Below, piece after piece: positions 25,126-32,530 of a DNA stretch of 64,000 nucleotides. A program made the translations under genes and the position numbers. The stretch comes from Microbacteriaceae bacterium VKM Ac-2855. GTDB lineage: Bacteria > Actinomycetota > Actinomycetes > Actinomycetales > Microbacteriaceae. The stretch spans positions 368,574-432,573 of the forward strand of contig JABMLG010000001.1 in NCBI GenBank assembly GCA_013204985.1, read 5' to 3'. The notes beneath the pieces were generated by a model, which was not told where the DNA came from, ran no database searches, and was given only the letters and a program-made list of their open reading frames with translations. Numbering within the stretch: the stretch's first letter is position 1; each line of letters begins with the position of its first letter.

Positions 25126-26046
25126 CTACGGGAGCATGTCGCGGACGTCGTCGGCGCTGGTGATGAGTTCGGCGCCGAACTCGCGGATCAGCCGATGGCA
25201 GCCGACCGAGCTAGCGGAGGTGACAGGTCCGGGGATGGCGCCGACGGGGCGCTGCAGGTGCAGCGCGTGTCCGGCGACGTTCAACGCTCCGGACCGGGCG
25301 CCGGCTTCCGCGACGAGGACCGCGTCCGCATTCGCGGCGAGCAGCCGGTTGCGTTCCAGCATCCGAAACCGCGTCGCCGAGGCCCCCGCGGGCCGTTCCG
25401 CGATTACCGCGCCCTCCTGCGCAATGCGGCGCAGCAGCGCCTCGTGCGCGGTCGGGTAGGTGCGATCGATGCCGTTGGAGAGGTAGGCGACGGTCGGGAG
25501 CCCGGACGCGAGCGCGGTGCGGTGGGCGACGCTGTCGATGCCGTAGGACGCTCCGGCAGCGATGACGACATCATCCCGCAGCTGCCCAACGAGGTCCGCG
25601 GTGACGTGCTCCCCGTATCCGGTCGACGCCCGCGATCCCGTCACCGTCAACGTCCGGCGGCTCAGCAGCGCGAGATTGCCGAGGATCCAGAGGGCGTGGG
25701 GTTCGGCGGCGCCGAGGTCGGCGACGCGTTCGGGCCAGCCGATCCCGCCCCGGGTCAGCAGCTGCGCCCCGGTAGTTCGAGCGAGACCGAGCGGATGGTA
25801 TCCAGCGCGCATCACTGTCGCGAGGGCGGCGGCGAGGCGGCTCTCGGCGTCGGGTCCGTCGGCGGGGTGAGCGGCGATGTAGTCGAGGCCGTCGTGCAGC
25901 CCGTGCACGGTGATAATCGGGGCGGACAGGAGAGGGGATTCGGCGATGAGGTTCCAGAGCAGGTGCGCGAGCGCGTTGCGGTCCTGCCGGAGGGTGTCGT
26001 CGGTGGGGAGGAAGGTGGTGAAGGTGTCGAGGATCGTGCTGGTCAT
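25126..26046 (-). CDS. DprA-like ssDNA-binding protein
   Basis: A 306-residue protein. The Rossmann-like DprA core is visible as VTGSRASTGYGEHV (G-S-R motif), then VIAAGASYGIDSVAHRTAL, LPTVAYLSNGID, and RFRMLERNRLLAANADAVLV, followed by AGARSGALNVAGHAL. DprA coats incoming single-stranded DNA and loads RecA in transformation. On a transfer element it could protect the entering strand. It lacks the usual N-terminal SAM-like domain in recognisable form. Leader repeat copy 2 ends 22 bases before its start. Confidence 0.88.
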   Translation of the reverse strand: MTSTILDTFTTFLPTDDTLRQDRNALAHLLWNLIAESPLLSAPIITVHGLHDGLDYIAAHPADGPDAESRLAAALATVMRAGYHPLGLARTTGAQLLTRGGIGWPERVADLGAAEPHALWILGNLALLSRRTLTVTGSRASTGYGEHVTADLVGQLRDDVVIAAGASYGIDSVAHRTALASGLPTVAYLSNGIDRTYPTAHEALLRRIAQEGAVIAERPAGASATRFRMLERNRLLAANADAVLVAEAGARSGALNVAGHALHLQRPVGAIPGPVTSASSVGCHRLIREFGAELITSADDVRDMLP

Positions 26047-26067
26047 GGTGCGTGCCCTTCGCTGGGT

Positions 26068-26266
26068 GATCGTTTTTCTGTGCCTCTCCGGCGGGAAGTA
26101 CCCGTGCGAGTGGGAGCAGCGCAGTGCCCGCCCGGGACCGGCGAAATCAGGGAGCGCAGCGACCGCGTCGGTGCCGGGTGGGAACGCAGCTGCGGGAACG
26201 AGCTAGGGTCGCCACTCCGGAGAGGGCCAGAAATGCCCTGGCAGGGCGGTACCGCGTAGCGGTTCC
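26068..26266 (-). promoter_or_regulatory. Leader repeat copy 2 (upstream of dprA-like gene)
   Basis: It has the same conserved blocks as copy 1. The arms at 26124-26143 and 26166-26185 are different in sequence from copy 1, yet 16 of 20 positions pair normally and two more as G-T. The loop is conserved (GCGAAATCAGGGAGCGCAGC). Confidence 0.75.
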
Positions 26267-26345
26267 ACTCCCGGGTCGGCGCTCCGTCGCGGACAGCGGC
26301 CGCACCGCGGCCGCCCGACCACCGGTCGAGCTCGTCCGAGGGTGT

Positions 26346-26367
26346 GCGAGGGGGCCGGCCCCCTCGC
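26346..26367 (-). terminator. Perfect 22-base palindromic hairpin after ssb
   Basis: Arms GCGAGGGGGCC and GGCCCCCTCGC pair with no loop in the duplex form. It lies 53 bases past the ssb stop and has the same stem type as the other module terminators. Confidence 0.65.
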
Positions 26368-26419
26368 GGCCGACGGAAGGCCGGCCCCCGCTTCCGCGAG
26401 AACCGGCCTCCGCGAGTGA

Positions 26420-26782
26420 TCAGTCCGTGTCGCTGCGCGGAGTGCGGGTGACCTGGACGGTGGCGCGGGCGAGGCTGGCGCCGATGGCGTCGGCGGTGAT
26501 GACGCGGCCGTACCGCTTGGCTTCGCCCTCGCCCCAGGAGACGGTGTGCTCCTGTCCGACGACGATGACCGCATCACCACGGTGCAGGCTCGCGGCGGTG
26601 TTGTGGCCGAGGTCGAACTTCGCTTCCACGAAGTGGGTGGTCGCCGCGTCGTGCGCCGCCCATTCGCCCTGCCGGTATTCGCCGGTGTTCTCGATCACCC
26701 GCAGCTTCACGATCTGCACCCGCCCGACCTGGCTGGTTTCGGGGTCGGCGGCGAGGTTCCCGGTGATGGTCCGAACGCTCAT
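26420..26782 (-). CDS. Single-stranded DNA-binding protein (SSB)
   Basis: A 120-residue OB-fold protein (MSVRTITGNLAADPE, then VKLRVIENTGEYRQGEW, then HFVEAKFDLGHNTAASLHRG and GEGEAKRYGRVI). It is shorter than chromosomal SSB and lacks the acidic DDIPF-type tail that recruits partner proteins. In conjugative elements such SSBs coat the entering strand and damp the SOS response. It is closely related to the SSB part of the gene at 29759. Leader repeat copy 3 is 42 bases upstream. Confidence 0.9.
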   Translation of the reverse strand: MSVRTITGNLAADPETSQVGRVQIVKLRVIENTGEYRQGEWAAHDAATTHFVEAKFDLGHNTAASLHRGDAVIVVGQEHTVSWGEGEAKRYGRVITADAIGASLARATVQVTRTPRSDTD

Positions 26783-26824
26783 GATCTGGTGTCCTTTCGG
26801 TCAGGCCGGAGGTGTGATCTGGTT

Positions 26825-27013
26825 GATCGTTTTTCTGTGCCTCTCCGGCGGGAAGACACCGTTTGAGCGCAGACGGCGAAGTGCCGCGGTGGGCGGGCGA
26901 AATAAGGGAGCGCAGCGACCGCGTCCGAACATCGCGGCACGCAGCCGACGAAGCGAAATAGGGTCAACCCCCGGAGAGGCCAGAAACCCATAGGGCGGGC
27001 CGCGCAGCGGCTC
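26825..27013 (-). promoter_or_regulatory. Leader repeat copy 3 (upstream of ssb)
   Basis: The conserved blocks are as in copy 1. The arms are 26881-26899 and 26922-26940, with outer eight-base pairs GTGCCGCG/CGCGGCAC perfect, and 15 normal plus two G-T pairs in 19 positions. Similarity continues weakly to about 27048. Confidence 0.78.
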
Positions 27014-27084
27014 CACTTCGGCGGTGCTCCGTCACCGCTGCGCGGACACCGCCCGCGCCCCCGGAACGGGAACGGCGGGGGTGC

Positions 27085-27129
27085 GCGAGGGGGCCCGCCC
27101 CCTCGCGGCCGGCCCGAAGGCCGACCGCG
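27085..27129 (-). terminator. Tandem GC hairpins after ardC
   Basis: GCGAGGGGGC and GCCCCCTCGC pair around two central bases (27085-27106), followed by a near-perfect GCGGCCGGCC hairpin to 27129. This mirrors the pair after dprA. Confidence 0.65.
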
Positions 27130-27138
27130 CCAACCGGG

Positions 27139-28068
27139 TCAACTGACCGCGGCAGGCTCCGGCTCGGTGTCGTCGGCGGGGTCGAGGATCTCGGCGATGT
27201 GGTGCGCGGCGGCGAGGACGCGGGAGGCGGTGGCCTTGATGATCGCGGTGTCCGCGCCCGACCATCCGGCGATGTAGCCGACGCTGTACGCGGCCGTGTC
27301 GAACCCGACGATTCCGGCGACGACGTAGGCGACGGACTCCGCTTCGGTCTCCATCAGCCCACGGTGCTGCGCGTACTCTTCCAGGTCCGCGACGTGCTCC
27401 AGGACGATGTGCGCGAGCTCGTGAATCAGCGTCTTCGCCTCCTGCTCCACCGCCAAACCCTCAGCGAGGACGACGGTGCGGGCCGCGGGGTCGGCGTAAC
27501 CGTTCGTCGTGCCGCGCAGCGGGCGCCGCTCCACCGTCCAGCCCTCGGTTGCGAGGTGGGCGGTGAGGGTGGCGATGACGCCGTGATCGTCGGTGCCGGT
27601 GAGGCGGTGCGCGAGGGCGGAGGCGTCCTGGGCGCCGTCGATGAGGTCGGTCTGGCCGATGTCGAACACCGACACCATCGGATAGAACCGGACCACCTTC
27701 CGCCCCGCCGCATCCGTCGCCTGCTCCCCCTCCGCCTCGCCGGTGTCCTCCGGGGTCATCGTGCGCTGCGCGAATCCGAAGATCCGGATCGCTTTCTCGC
27801 CTTTACGTACCTGGCGGCCCTTCGCCTGCCACGCACGAAACCCGGCAACGTACTGCGCATCCGGGCACTGCGCCAGAATCAGCATCAGGTTCCCGAAGCT
27901 GTAGCGGTGAAACGACGACGTGAACCGCAGGAACCGGGTCCACGCGCCGGAATCGCGCAGCTGCTCGACCTGTAACGCGATCGACTCGTGCAACGCGGCC
28001 GCCTGCGCCTGCCGCTCGTCAGCGCTCACACGCGGGGTACGCTTCGTGGACTTCTTGGTGGTGGTCAT
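27139..28068 (-). CDS. ArdC-like antirestriction protein with metallopeptidase motif
   Basis: A 309-residue protein. The N-terminal ArdC domain, which binds ssDNA, is visible as YSFGNLMLILAQCPDAQYVA and GFRAWQAKGRQVRKGEKAIR. The C-terminal part carries the zinc-protease motif HELAHIVLEH with a downstream Glu-rich helix ETEAESVAYVV. ArdC proteins protect entering plasmid DNA from restriction. The ATG at 28068 begins MTTTKKSTKRTPRVS; the frame stays open upstream into the leader repeat, which is not coding. Leader repeat copy 4 is 69 bases upstream. Confidence 0.9.
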   Translation of the reverse strand: MTTTKKSTKRTPRVSADERQAQAAALHESIALQVEQLRDSGAWTRFLRFTSSFHRYSFGNLMLILAQCPDAQYVAGFRAWQAKGRQVRKGEKAIRIFGFAQRTMTPEDTGEAEGEQATDAAGRKVVRFYPMVSVFDIGQTDLIDGAQDASALAHRLTGTDDHGVIATLTAHLATEGWTVERRPLRGTTNGYADPAARTVVLAEGLAVEQEAKTLIHELAHIVLEHVADLEEYAQHRGLMETEAESVAYVVAGIVGFDTAAYSVGYIAGWSGADTAIIKATASRVLAAAHHIAEILDPADDTEPEPAAVS

Positions 28069-28137
28069 GGTGGGTTCTCCCTCGGTGAGGATCAGCCGCG
28101 GATACTCCGGGTGCCCGACCTGCGTCGGTGTCTGACT

Positions 28138-28333
28138 GATCGTTTTTCTGTGCCTCTCCGGCGGGGAAGACCGTTTGAGTGCAGGCGAGCGAAGTGACGG
28201 GGGGTCCGGGCGAAATAAGGGAACGCAGTGACCGCGTCCGGACGCCGCGGCACGCAGCCGCCGTAGCGAAATAGGTTGGAACCGCGGAGAGGTGCAGAAG
28301 AGCACTTCAAGACCGGCCGCGCAGCGGCTCCAC
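28138..28333 (-). promoter_or_regulatory. Leader repeat copy 4 (upstream of ardC)
   Basis: It has the same blocks as the other copies. The arms 28194-28212 and 28235-28253 pair at 15 of 19 positions plus one G-T pair. Similarity extends to about 28365 (GGGCGGCGCTCCGTCG), matching copy 5. Confidence 0.75.
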
Positions 28334-28431
28334 CTGGGCGGCGCTCCGTCGTCGCTGCGCGAACCACCGGGTCGCGCTTGCCCCGGTGAACGGCGTGATT
28401 GTCAGGGGTGTGGCGCGGGTACTGTTCCGGC

Positions 28432-28569
28432 ATGGACTCGGTCAGCCTCGAGCTGCTCATCTGTCGCCAACGCGATGCGTTGGCGACGCTCGGCAGCTCC
28501 GCGCCCGAGGTTGTGATGTCGATCGCCGAACTCGATCAGATCCTCGCTGAGGTCCGCGGCCAGCACTGA
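28432..28569 (+). CDS. Small hypothetical protein (45 aa)
   Basis: ATG at 28432 to TGA at 28569. The product is a likely helical peptide (SLELLICRQRDALATLGSSA, then MSIAELDQILAEVRGQH). No family is recognised. It lies outside the module pattern, on the plus strand. Confidence 0.4.
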   Translation: MDSVSLELLICRQRDALATLGSSAPEVVMSIAELDQILAEVRGQH

Positions 28570-28670
28570 CCTGAGCGTGTAGCCCACTGCGTCCCTGGTG
28601 GGCACGTGGCATTCAGTGTCGGTGGCTGCTGCCAGCATGACGGCAACGACCTCAACGGAAGGACCCCGGA

Positions 28671-28790
28671 ATGTGCACCTCGACCCTCACCCGCAACGGG
28701 CACCACTTCGACTGCGTCATGGACGAACCCGACTGCACCGTTCACGCAGCAGACGACATCGACGGCGACTTCGTCACCTGGACCGACTAA
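28671..28790 (+). CDS. Small Cys/His-containing peptide (39 aa)
   Basis: ATG at 28671 follows a GGA-rich ribosome-binding site. The peptide MCTSTLTRNGHHFDC, continuing DEPDC-TVHA, has three cysteines and three histidines, which could bind a metal. The acidic end DDIDGDFVTWTD is typical of small soluble actinobacterial proteins. Its function is unknown. Confidence 0.45.
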   Translation: MCTSTLTRNGHHFDCVMDEPDCTVHAADDIDGDFVTWTD

Positions 28791-28850
28791 CCCACACCCC
28801 TGCAGCCGCGGTGCCGGCCGATCCCTGTCGACGCGCGCGGATGCGCCAAG

Positions 28851-28893
28851 TCCAGTCGCGCAGCGACGCCACTTGGGCGGCGCTCCTTCGCCG
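28851..28893. repeat. Truncated copy of the leader repeat's outer block
   Basis: CGCGCAGCGACGCCACTTGG followed by GCGGCGCTCC matches the far end of copies 4 and 5. The stem, loop and gene-proximal end are absent. It looks like the scar of a lost module. Confidence 0.45.
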
Positions 28894-28985
28894 CCGCGTC
28901 AACCTGGTACACGTGGCCGCCTGCGGCCCACAATGCGCGTGCCGCTCGTCGATGTCGAGGATCGAGGCGGGCGTACGCTGCCGTC

Positions 28986-29423
28986 ATGGCTCTCCGTTTG
29001 CGACAAGTCGTCCTCGATACCGAGGATGCCCGCGCTCTCGCCGCGTTCTACCTCGCCCTCGTCGGCGGCAGCTATCGGCCAGGAGACGAACCGCCCACCG
29101 ACGGATCCGACGACGACCCCGAATGGGTCGCCCTGCGCACCCCGGAAGGCGTCCGGATTGCGTTCCAGAAGGTCGCGCAGCTTCCCCGGGTGACGTGGCC
29201 GGACGGGCCGGTACGGCAGCAGCTGCACCTGGACTTCATGGTCCCCGACGCCACCGAACTCGAACGGCAGCGGACGCTCGCCGTCTCGCTGGGTGCCGAG
29301 GTGATCGACGATCAAGGTGGCGACCCCGACGAGGCGCTCTACGTGTTCGCGGACCCGTCGGGGCACCCGTTCTGCATCTTCGTCGCCCCGGACTACGGCA
29401 CCGACGTGCTCGACTGGCCCTGA
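28986..29423 (+). CDS. VOC-family (glyoxalase-fold) protein
   Basis: A 145-residue protein with the paired beta-alpha-beta-beta-beta units of the vicinal oxygen chelate fold (LRQVVLDTEDARALAAFYLA; QLHLDFMVPD; DPSGHPFCIFVA). His at LHLDF and a Glu or His near the end could bind metal. Members act as glyoxalases, dioxygenases or drug-binding proteins; I cannot say which. It is an isolated plus-strand gene between modules. Confidence 0.8.
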   Translation: MALRLRQVVLDTEDARALAAFYLALVGGSYRPGDEPPTDGSDDDPEWVALRTPEGVRIAFQKVAQLPRVTWPDGPVRQQLHLDFMVPDATELERQRTLAVSLGAEVIDDQGGDPDEALYVFADPSGHPFCIFVAPDYGTDVLDWP

Positions 29424-29500
29424 GGTCGCTCTGAGCGTGTGGCGCTGAAATGACGCGGCGCTGCCGGATAAGCCGGACCGTTGCTTGCGTTCGGGGTGTC

Positions 29501-29707
29501 TCAGCGCTCGCGTGCCGGTGTCCGCAGAAGGCGGATGCCGTTGCTGAGCGTCGCGATCGCGCCGATGACGCCGAGGAACCACCACCAGTGGAACTCGCCG
29601 GCGACCAGCTTCGCGGCGAACAGCGCCAGCAGGAACACGCCGACGACAATGCACGCCGTCCCGTAGAGGCGGCCTGGTCGCGTTCTGGTCGAGAGGCTAT
29701 CGGTCAT
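29501..29707 (-). CDS. Small two-helix membrane protein
   Basis: A 68-residue protein with helices GTACIVVGVFLLALFAAKLV and WWWFLGVIGAIATLSNGI and a basic N-terminus. I preferred the ATG at 29707 (AAGGT upstream) to that at 29737. It follows the second SSB gene on the same strand and may be the last gene of that operon. Confidence 0.55.
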   Translation of the reverse strand: MTDSLSTRTRPGRLYGTACIVVGVFLLALFAAKLVAGEFHWWWFLGVIGAIATLSNGIRLLRTPARER

Positions 29708-29758
29708 GATCGGGACCTTACCGGGACGCTCCGACATCGAATCAAACGTCTGGTGCGG

Positions 29759-30499
29759 CTACTCGACGGAAGTCGCGGCCGAGCGGCGTTGAACCGTCGC
29801 GGTCCCACGGCGAAGGTCCGGGCCGATCGCATCAGCCTCGAGCACCCGCCCGTACCGCTTCGCTTCGCCTTCGCCCCAGGAGACGGTGTGCTCGTAGCCG
29901 ACCACGATCACAGCGTCACCCTTGTGCAGGGTGGCGAGGACGTTCTCGCCGAGCTCGAACTTCGCTTCCACGAAGTGCGTGGTCGCGGCATCGTGCTCGA
30001 CCCATTCCCCGCGCCGGTACTCGCCCGTGTTCTCCAGCACACGCAGCTTCACGATCTGCACCCTCCGAACCTGCACGGCGTCAGGGTCGGCGGCGAGATT
30101 TCCGGTAATCGTTCTGGTGCTCATGTCACGTCTCCTGCTCATCCGATTCGTCCGCCCAAGCGACGGCGCAGCCTCTACCTCTGGATCCACGGCGCTCTTA
30201 GCTTGCGGTTCCGGTTCGATACCCCACGAAGCGAGCGCGGCCTCGCGAGTGATGTACGTCGGGGGTGTGGAATGGCGGAGGCGTTCCAGCTCCGCGCGGG
30301 TGACGATGTGCTCACTGCGGACGCGCCGCTCATCCGAATGGATGACGCGGTACAGGCCGTCCGCGATGACCTCGAGCTGATCCACCTCCAGCTGCCGAGA
30401 CTCGAACCCCGCAAGCCACCCGGCCCGGAACAGGTCCAGCTCCGCTGCCGTCAACTCCACACCGTCGGGTGGAAGTGGTTGGGGTCGCGACCCGGTCAT
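29759..30499 (-). CDS. SSB with an extra N-terminal domain (or two fused frames)
   Basis: A 246-residue frame. Residues 126-246 are an SSB OB-fold closely matching the other SSB here (MSTRTITGNLAADPD, then HFVEAKFELGENVLATLHKG). Residues 1-125 are an unrelated helical segment (LDLFRAGWLAGFESRQLEVD, then IVTRAELERLRHSTPPTYIT, then EAALASWG). An internal ATG at 30124 with AGGAGA upstream could start SSB separately, so both long and short products are possible. It overlaps the glutaredoxin-like gene by four bases. Confidence 0.8.
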   Translation of the reverse strand: MTGSRPQPLPPDGVELTAAELDLFRAGWLAGFESRQLEVDQLEVIADGLYRVIHSDERRVRSEHIVTRAELERLRHSTPPTYITREAALASWGIEPEPQAKSAVDPEVEAAPSLGRTNRMSRRRDMSTRTITGNLAADPDAVQVRRVQIVKLRVLENTGEYRRGEWVEHDAATTHFVEAKFELGENVLATLHKGDAVIVVGYEHTVSWGEGEAKRYGRVLEADAIGPDLRRGTATVQRRSAATSVE

Positions 30500-30831
30500 G
30501 ACGCGATGTGCTTCGCGATCAGATCCGGCCGGAAACCTGACCAGTGGTCCTCATCTGACACCACAACCACCGGGGCTTGGCTGTAGCCGAGGTCGTCTTG
30601 CACGTAGGCGAGGGCGTTCTCGTTCGTGGTGACGTCCACCACTTGGTACTCGATGCCTTTCGCGTCCATCACTCGCTTGGTCAGCATGCACTGCGGGCAC
30701 GACGGCGTCACGTAGACAACCACGCGCTGTTGCGACTGCTGCATCCGGACGTCACCCCTTCCCCACTCTCCAGTATCCGAGACACCTCCGACATCGGATT
30801 CACCCTCGCCGATCGAACCGTTCGCACTCAT
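30496..30831 (-). CDS. NrdH/glutaredoxin-like redox protein
   Basis: A 111-residue protein whose core (residues about 35-111) is a glutaredoxin fold with redox motif CPQC in VVVYVTPSCPQCMLTKRVMD. The conserved cis-Pro region is QAPVVVVSDEDHWSGFRPD. The SGFRPD ending is typical of NrdH, the electron donor of class Ib ribonucleotide reductase. It heads an operon with the second SSB. The link to DNA precursor supply on arrival is inference. Leader repeat copy 5 lies 25 bases upstream. Confidence 0.85.
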   Translation of the reverse strand: MSANGSIGEGESDVGGVSDTGEWGRGDVRMQQSQQRVVVYVTPSCPQCMLTKRVMDAKGIEYQVVDVTTNENALAYVQDDLGYSQAPVVVVSDEDHWSGFRPDLIAKHIAS

Positions 30832-30856
30832 GGCCGTCTCCTTCCCTACTCTGACT

Positions 30857-31054
30857 GATCGTTTTCTTCGCCTCTTCGGCGGGAGGAAACCGTTTGAGCG
30901 CAGCCGAGCACAGTGCCCGGCCAGGTGGGGCGAAATCAGGGAGCGCAGCGACCGCGCCCAACCCGGCCCGGAACGGAGCGGGCGAAGCCGAAATAGGTTG
31001 GAACCGCGGAGAGGTGAAGAACCAGAACCGGAACCGGCCGCGCAGCGGCCCCAC
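30857..31054 (-). promoter_or_regulatory. Leader repeat copy 5 (upstream of nrdH-ssb operon)
   Basis: The conserved blocks match the other copies (CGTTTGAGCGCAG, GGGCGAAATCAGGGAGCGC, CGAAATAGGTTGGAACCGCG). The arms 30913-30932 and 30955-30974 pair at 16 of 20 positions. Similarity continues to about 31084. Confidence 0.77.
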
Positions 31055-31146
31055 CTGGCGGCGCTCCGTCGCAGCTGCGCGCACCGCGCGCCGGCTCCGC
31101 CGATGGAACTCGCCGGGGTGTCGGTGGTGCGTGGGACGATGAGCGC

Positions 31147-31872
31147 ATGTGTGGCCGCTACGTCATCTCCGACAGCTCGACCCGGATCGCGACCGAGCTG
31201 ATGAACGAGTACGACAAGGAAGCCTTCAGCGAGAAACTCCGCGAAAGCTACAACGTCGCCCCCTCCCAGCAGGTACCGATTGTTCGCGAACGCGACACCC
31301 GCGAGCTCACTACCGCACGATGGGGATTCATCCCCGCCTGGTCCAAGAGCGTGAAAGCATCGGGACCGCGAGACTTCCGACCGATCAACGCGAAGATCGA
31401 GACCGTCGCCACATCGCGGTTCTTCAAAACGGCATTCGAACGCTCACGCGTGATCCTGCCGGCCGATGGCTACTACGAGTGGACGGTCATCAACCCCAAG
31501 ACGAAGCAGCCGCACTACATCCATCAACCCGACGCATCCGGTCTCGCGATGGCCGGCGTCCTCTCCGTGTGGGCGGACCACTCGAAGGACGAGGACGACC
31601 CGGAGCGGTGGGTCCTCTCTACCGCGATCATCACTCGAGACGCACACCTCGCGCCCGGCGAAGTCCATGACCGGATACCGGCACTGCTGACGCCCGACGG
31701 ATACGACGCCTGGCTCCACCCCGCCTCCGGCTCAAGCCAGCTGCTCGAGCTGCTCGAACACGAATCACGCGCGGCCGCCCGAACCCTCGATCACTATGAA
31801 GTCTCCCGAGATGTGAACAGCGTTAACGACGCCGGCTACCTCATCGCTCCGCTGCCGGTCAGCGCCCAGTGA
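31147..31872 (+). CDS. SRAP-family abasic-site processing protein (YedK/HMCES-like)
   Basis: A 241-residue protein with the invariant N-terminus MCGRY, where Cys2 becomes the catalytic residue after Met removal and crosslinks to abasic sites in single-stranded DNA. Further signatures are YNVAPSQQVPIV, RWGFIPAW, INAKIETV, RVILPADGYYEW and HDRIPALL. It protects ssDNA damage, which fits an element that spends time single-stranded. It is divergent from the nrdH-like operon and overlaps the GNAT gene by one base. Confidence 0.93.
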   Translation: MCGRYVISDSSTRIATELMNEYDKEAFSEKLRESYNVAPSQQVPIVRERDTRELTTARWGFIPAWSKSVKASGPRDFRPINAKIETVATSRFFKTAFERSRVILPADGYYEWTVINPKTKQPHYIHQPDASGLAMAGVLSVWADHSKDEDDPERWVLSTAIITRDAHLAPGEVHDRIPALLTPDGYDAWLHPASGSSQLLELLEHESRAAARTLDHYEVSRDVNSVNDAGYLIAPLPVSAQ

Positions 31873-32474
31873 TGCGCACGCCCGAGAACGGGGACAAGGG
31901 CTCCTACGAGTCCTTCGAACCGCTCTTCCCGGCGAGCCGAGACCCGGGAATCGCCAGTTGGCGCCGTCGGCTGGCAGCCCTCCCGGCGACCGACGCCGTG
32001 ATTCGCGCAGCCGTCCCGAGCGGGCAAGACGGCCGCCGGACGAAAGACCTGCAGGTCGCGTGTTCCCCGATCACTCCCCAATCGGTCAACGACAACGTCG
32101 GGATGATCTCCGACCGACACGTTCTCCTCGCCGAGATCGACGGCATCCACGTGGGCTTCTGCGTCTCGTTCCCTGGACCGGAAAGCTCCGACCCTCTGTA
32201 CATTCAGGTCGTCGGCGTGGTTCCGGAGGCACAGCGGCGAGGGGTGGGACTCGCATTGCTCACCGCCGCAGCTGAACACGAACCCCGACCAAACATTGTG
32301 CTCGCTACCCAGAACGAGAACCTCGGCGCTCGCGCATTGAACGCGCGATTCGCCAAGTCAATCGGCGCCAGCATCGCTCGTGTCCCGCTATCCGGATACC
32401 GTCACAACGATCTCGGAATCCCGCGTGGCGCTGGCTACCACGCGTGGCTCATTCAACGTGCGCCAGCCAGCTGA
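31872..32474 (+). CDS. GNAT-family N-acetyltransferase
   Basis: A 200-residue protein. The acetyl-CoA-binding motif A is seen as VVGVVPEAQRRGVGLALLTA (R-x-x-G-x-G/A), with a preceding strand YIQVVGVV and a later ATQNENLGARALNARF. The ATG at 31872 overlaps the stop of the SRAP gene; a GTG one codon earlier is equally open. The substrate is unknown. It is co-transcribed with SRAP. Confidence 0.82.
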   Translation: MRTPENGDKGSYESFEPLFPASRDPGIASWRRRLAALPATDAVIRAAVPSGQDGRRTKDLQVACSPITPQSVNDNVGMISDRHVLLAEIDGIHVGFCVSFPGPESSDPLYIQVVGVVPEAQRRGVGLALLTAAAEHEPRPNIVLATQNENLGARALNARFAKSIGASIARVPLSGYRHNDLGIPRGAGYHAWLIQRAPAS

Positions 32475-32530
32475 TAGCGCAGATCGTGATCAAGTGACGC
32501 ACTGACCTGGTCGCGCGCTTCCGTCTCTGA

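Noticed and set aside
26803-27016. Arg-rich open frames reading through the leader repeats
   Set aside because: Similar peptides appear in several frames at every copy because the DNA repeats; they have poor starts and run into the downstream genes' leaders.
24818-31054. CRISPR array or ordinary IS copies
   Set aside because: The five repeats are about 200 bp, separated by whole genes, structured, and always in front of genes in the same orientation. They carry no transposase or spacer pattern.
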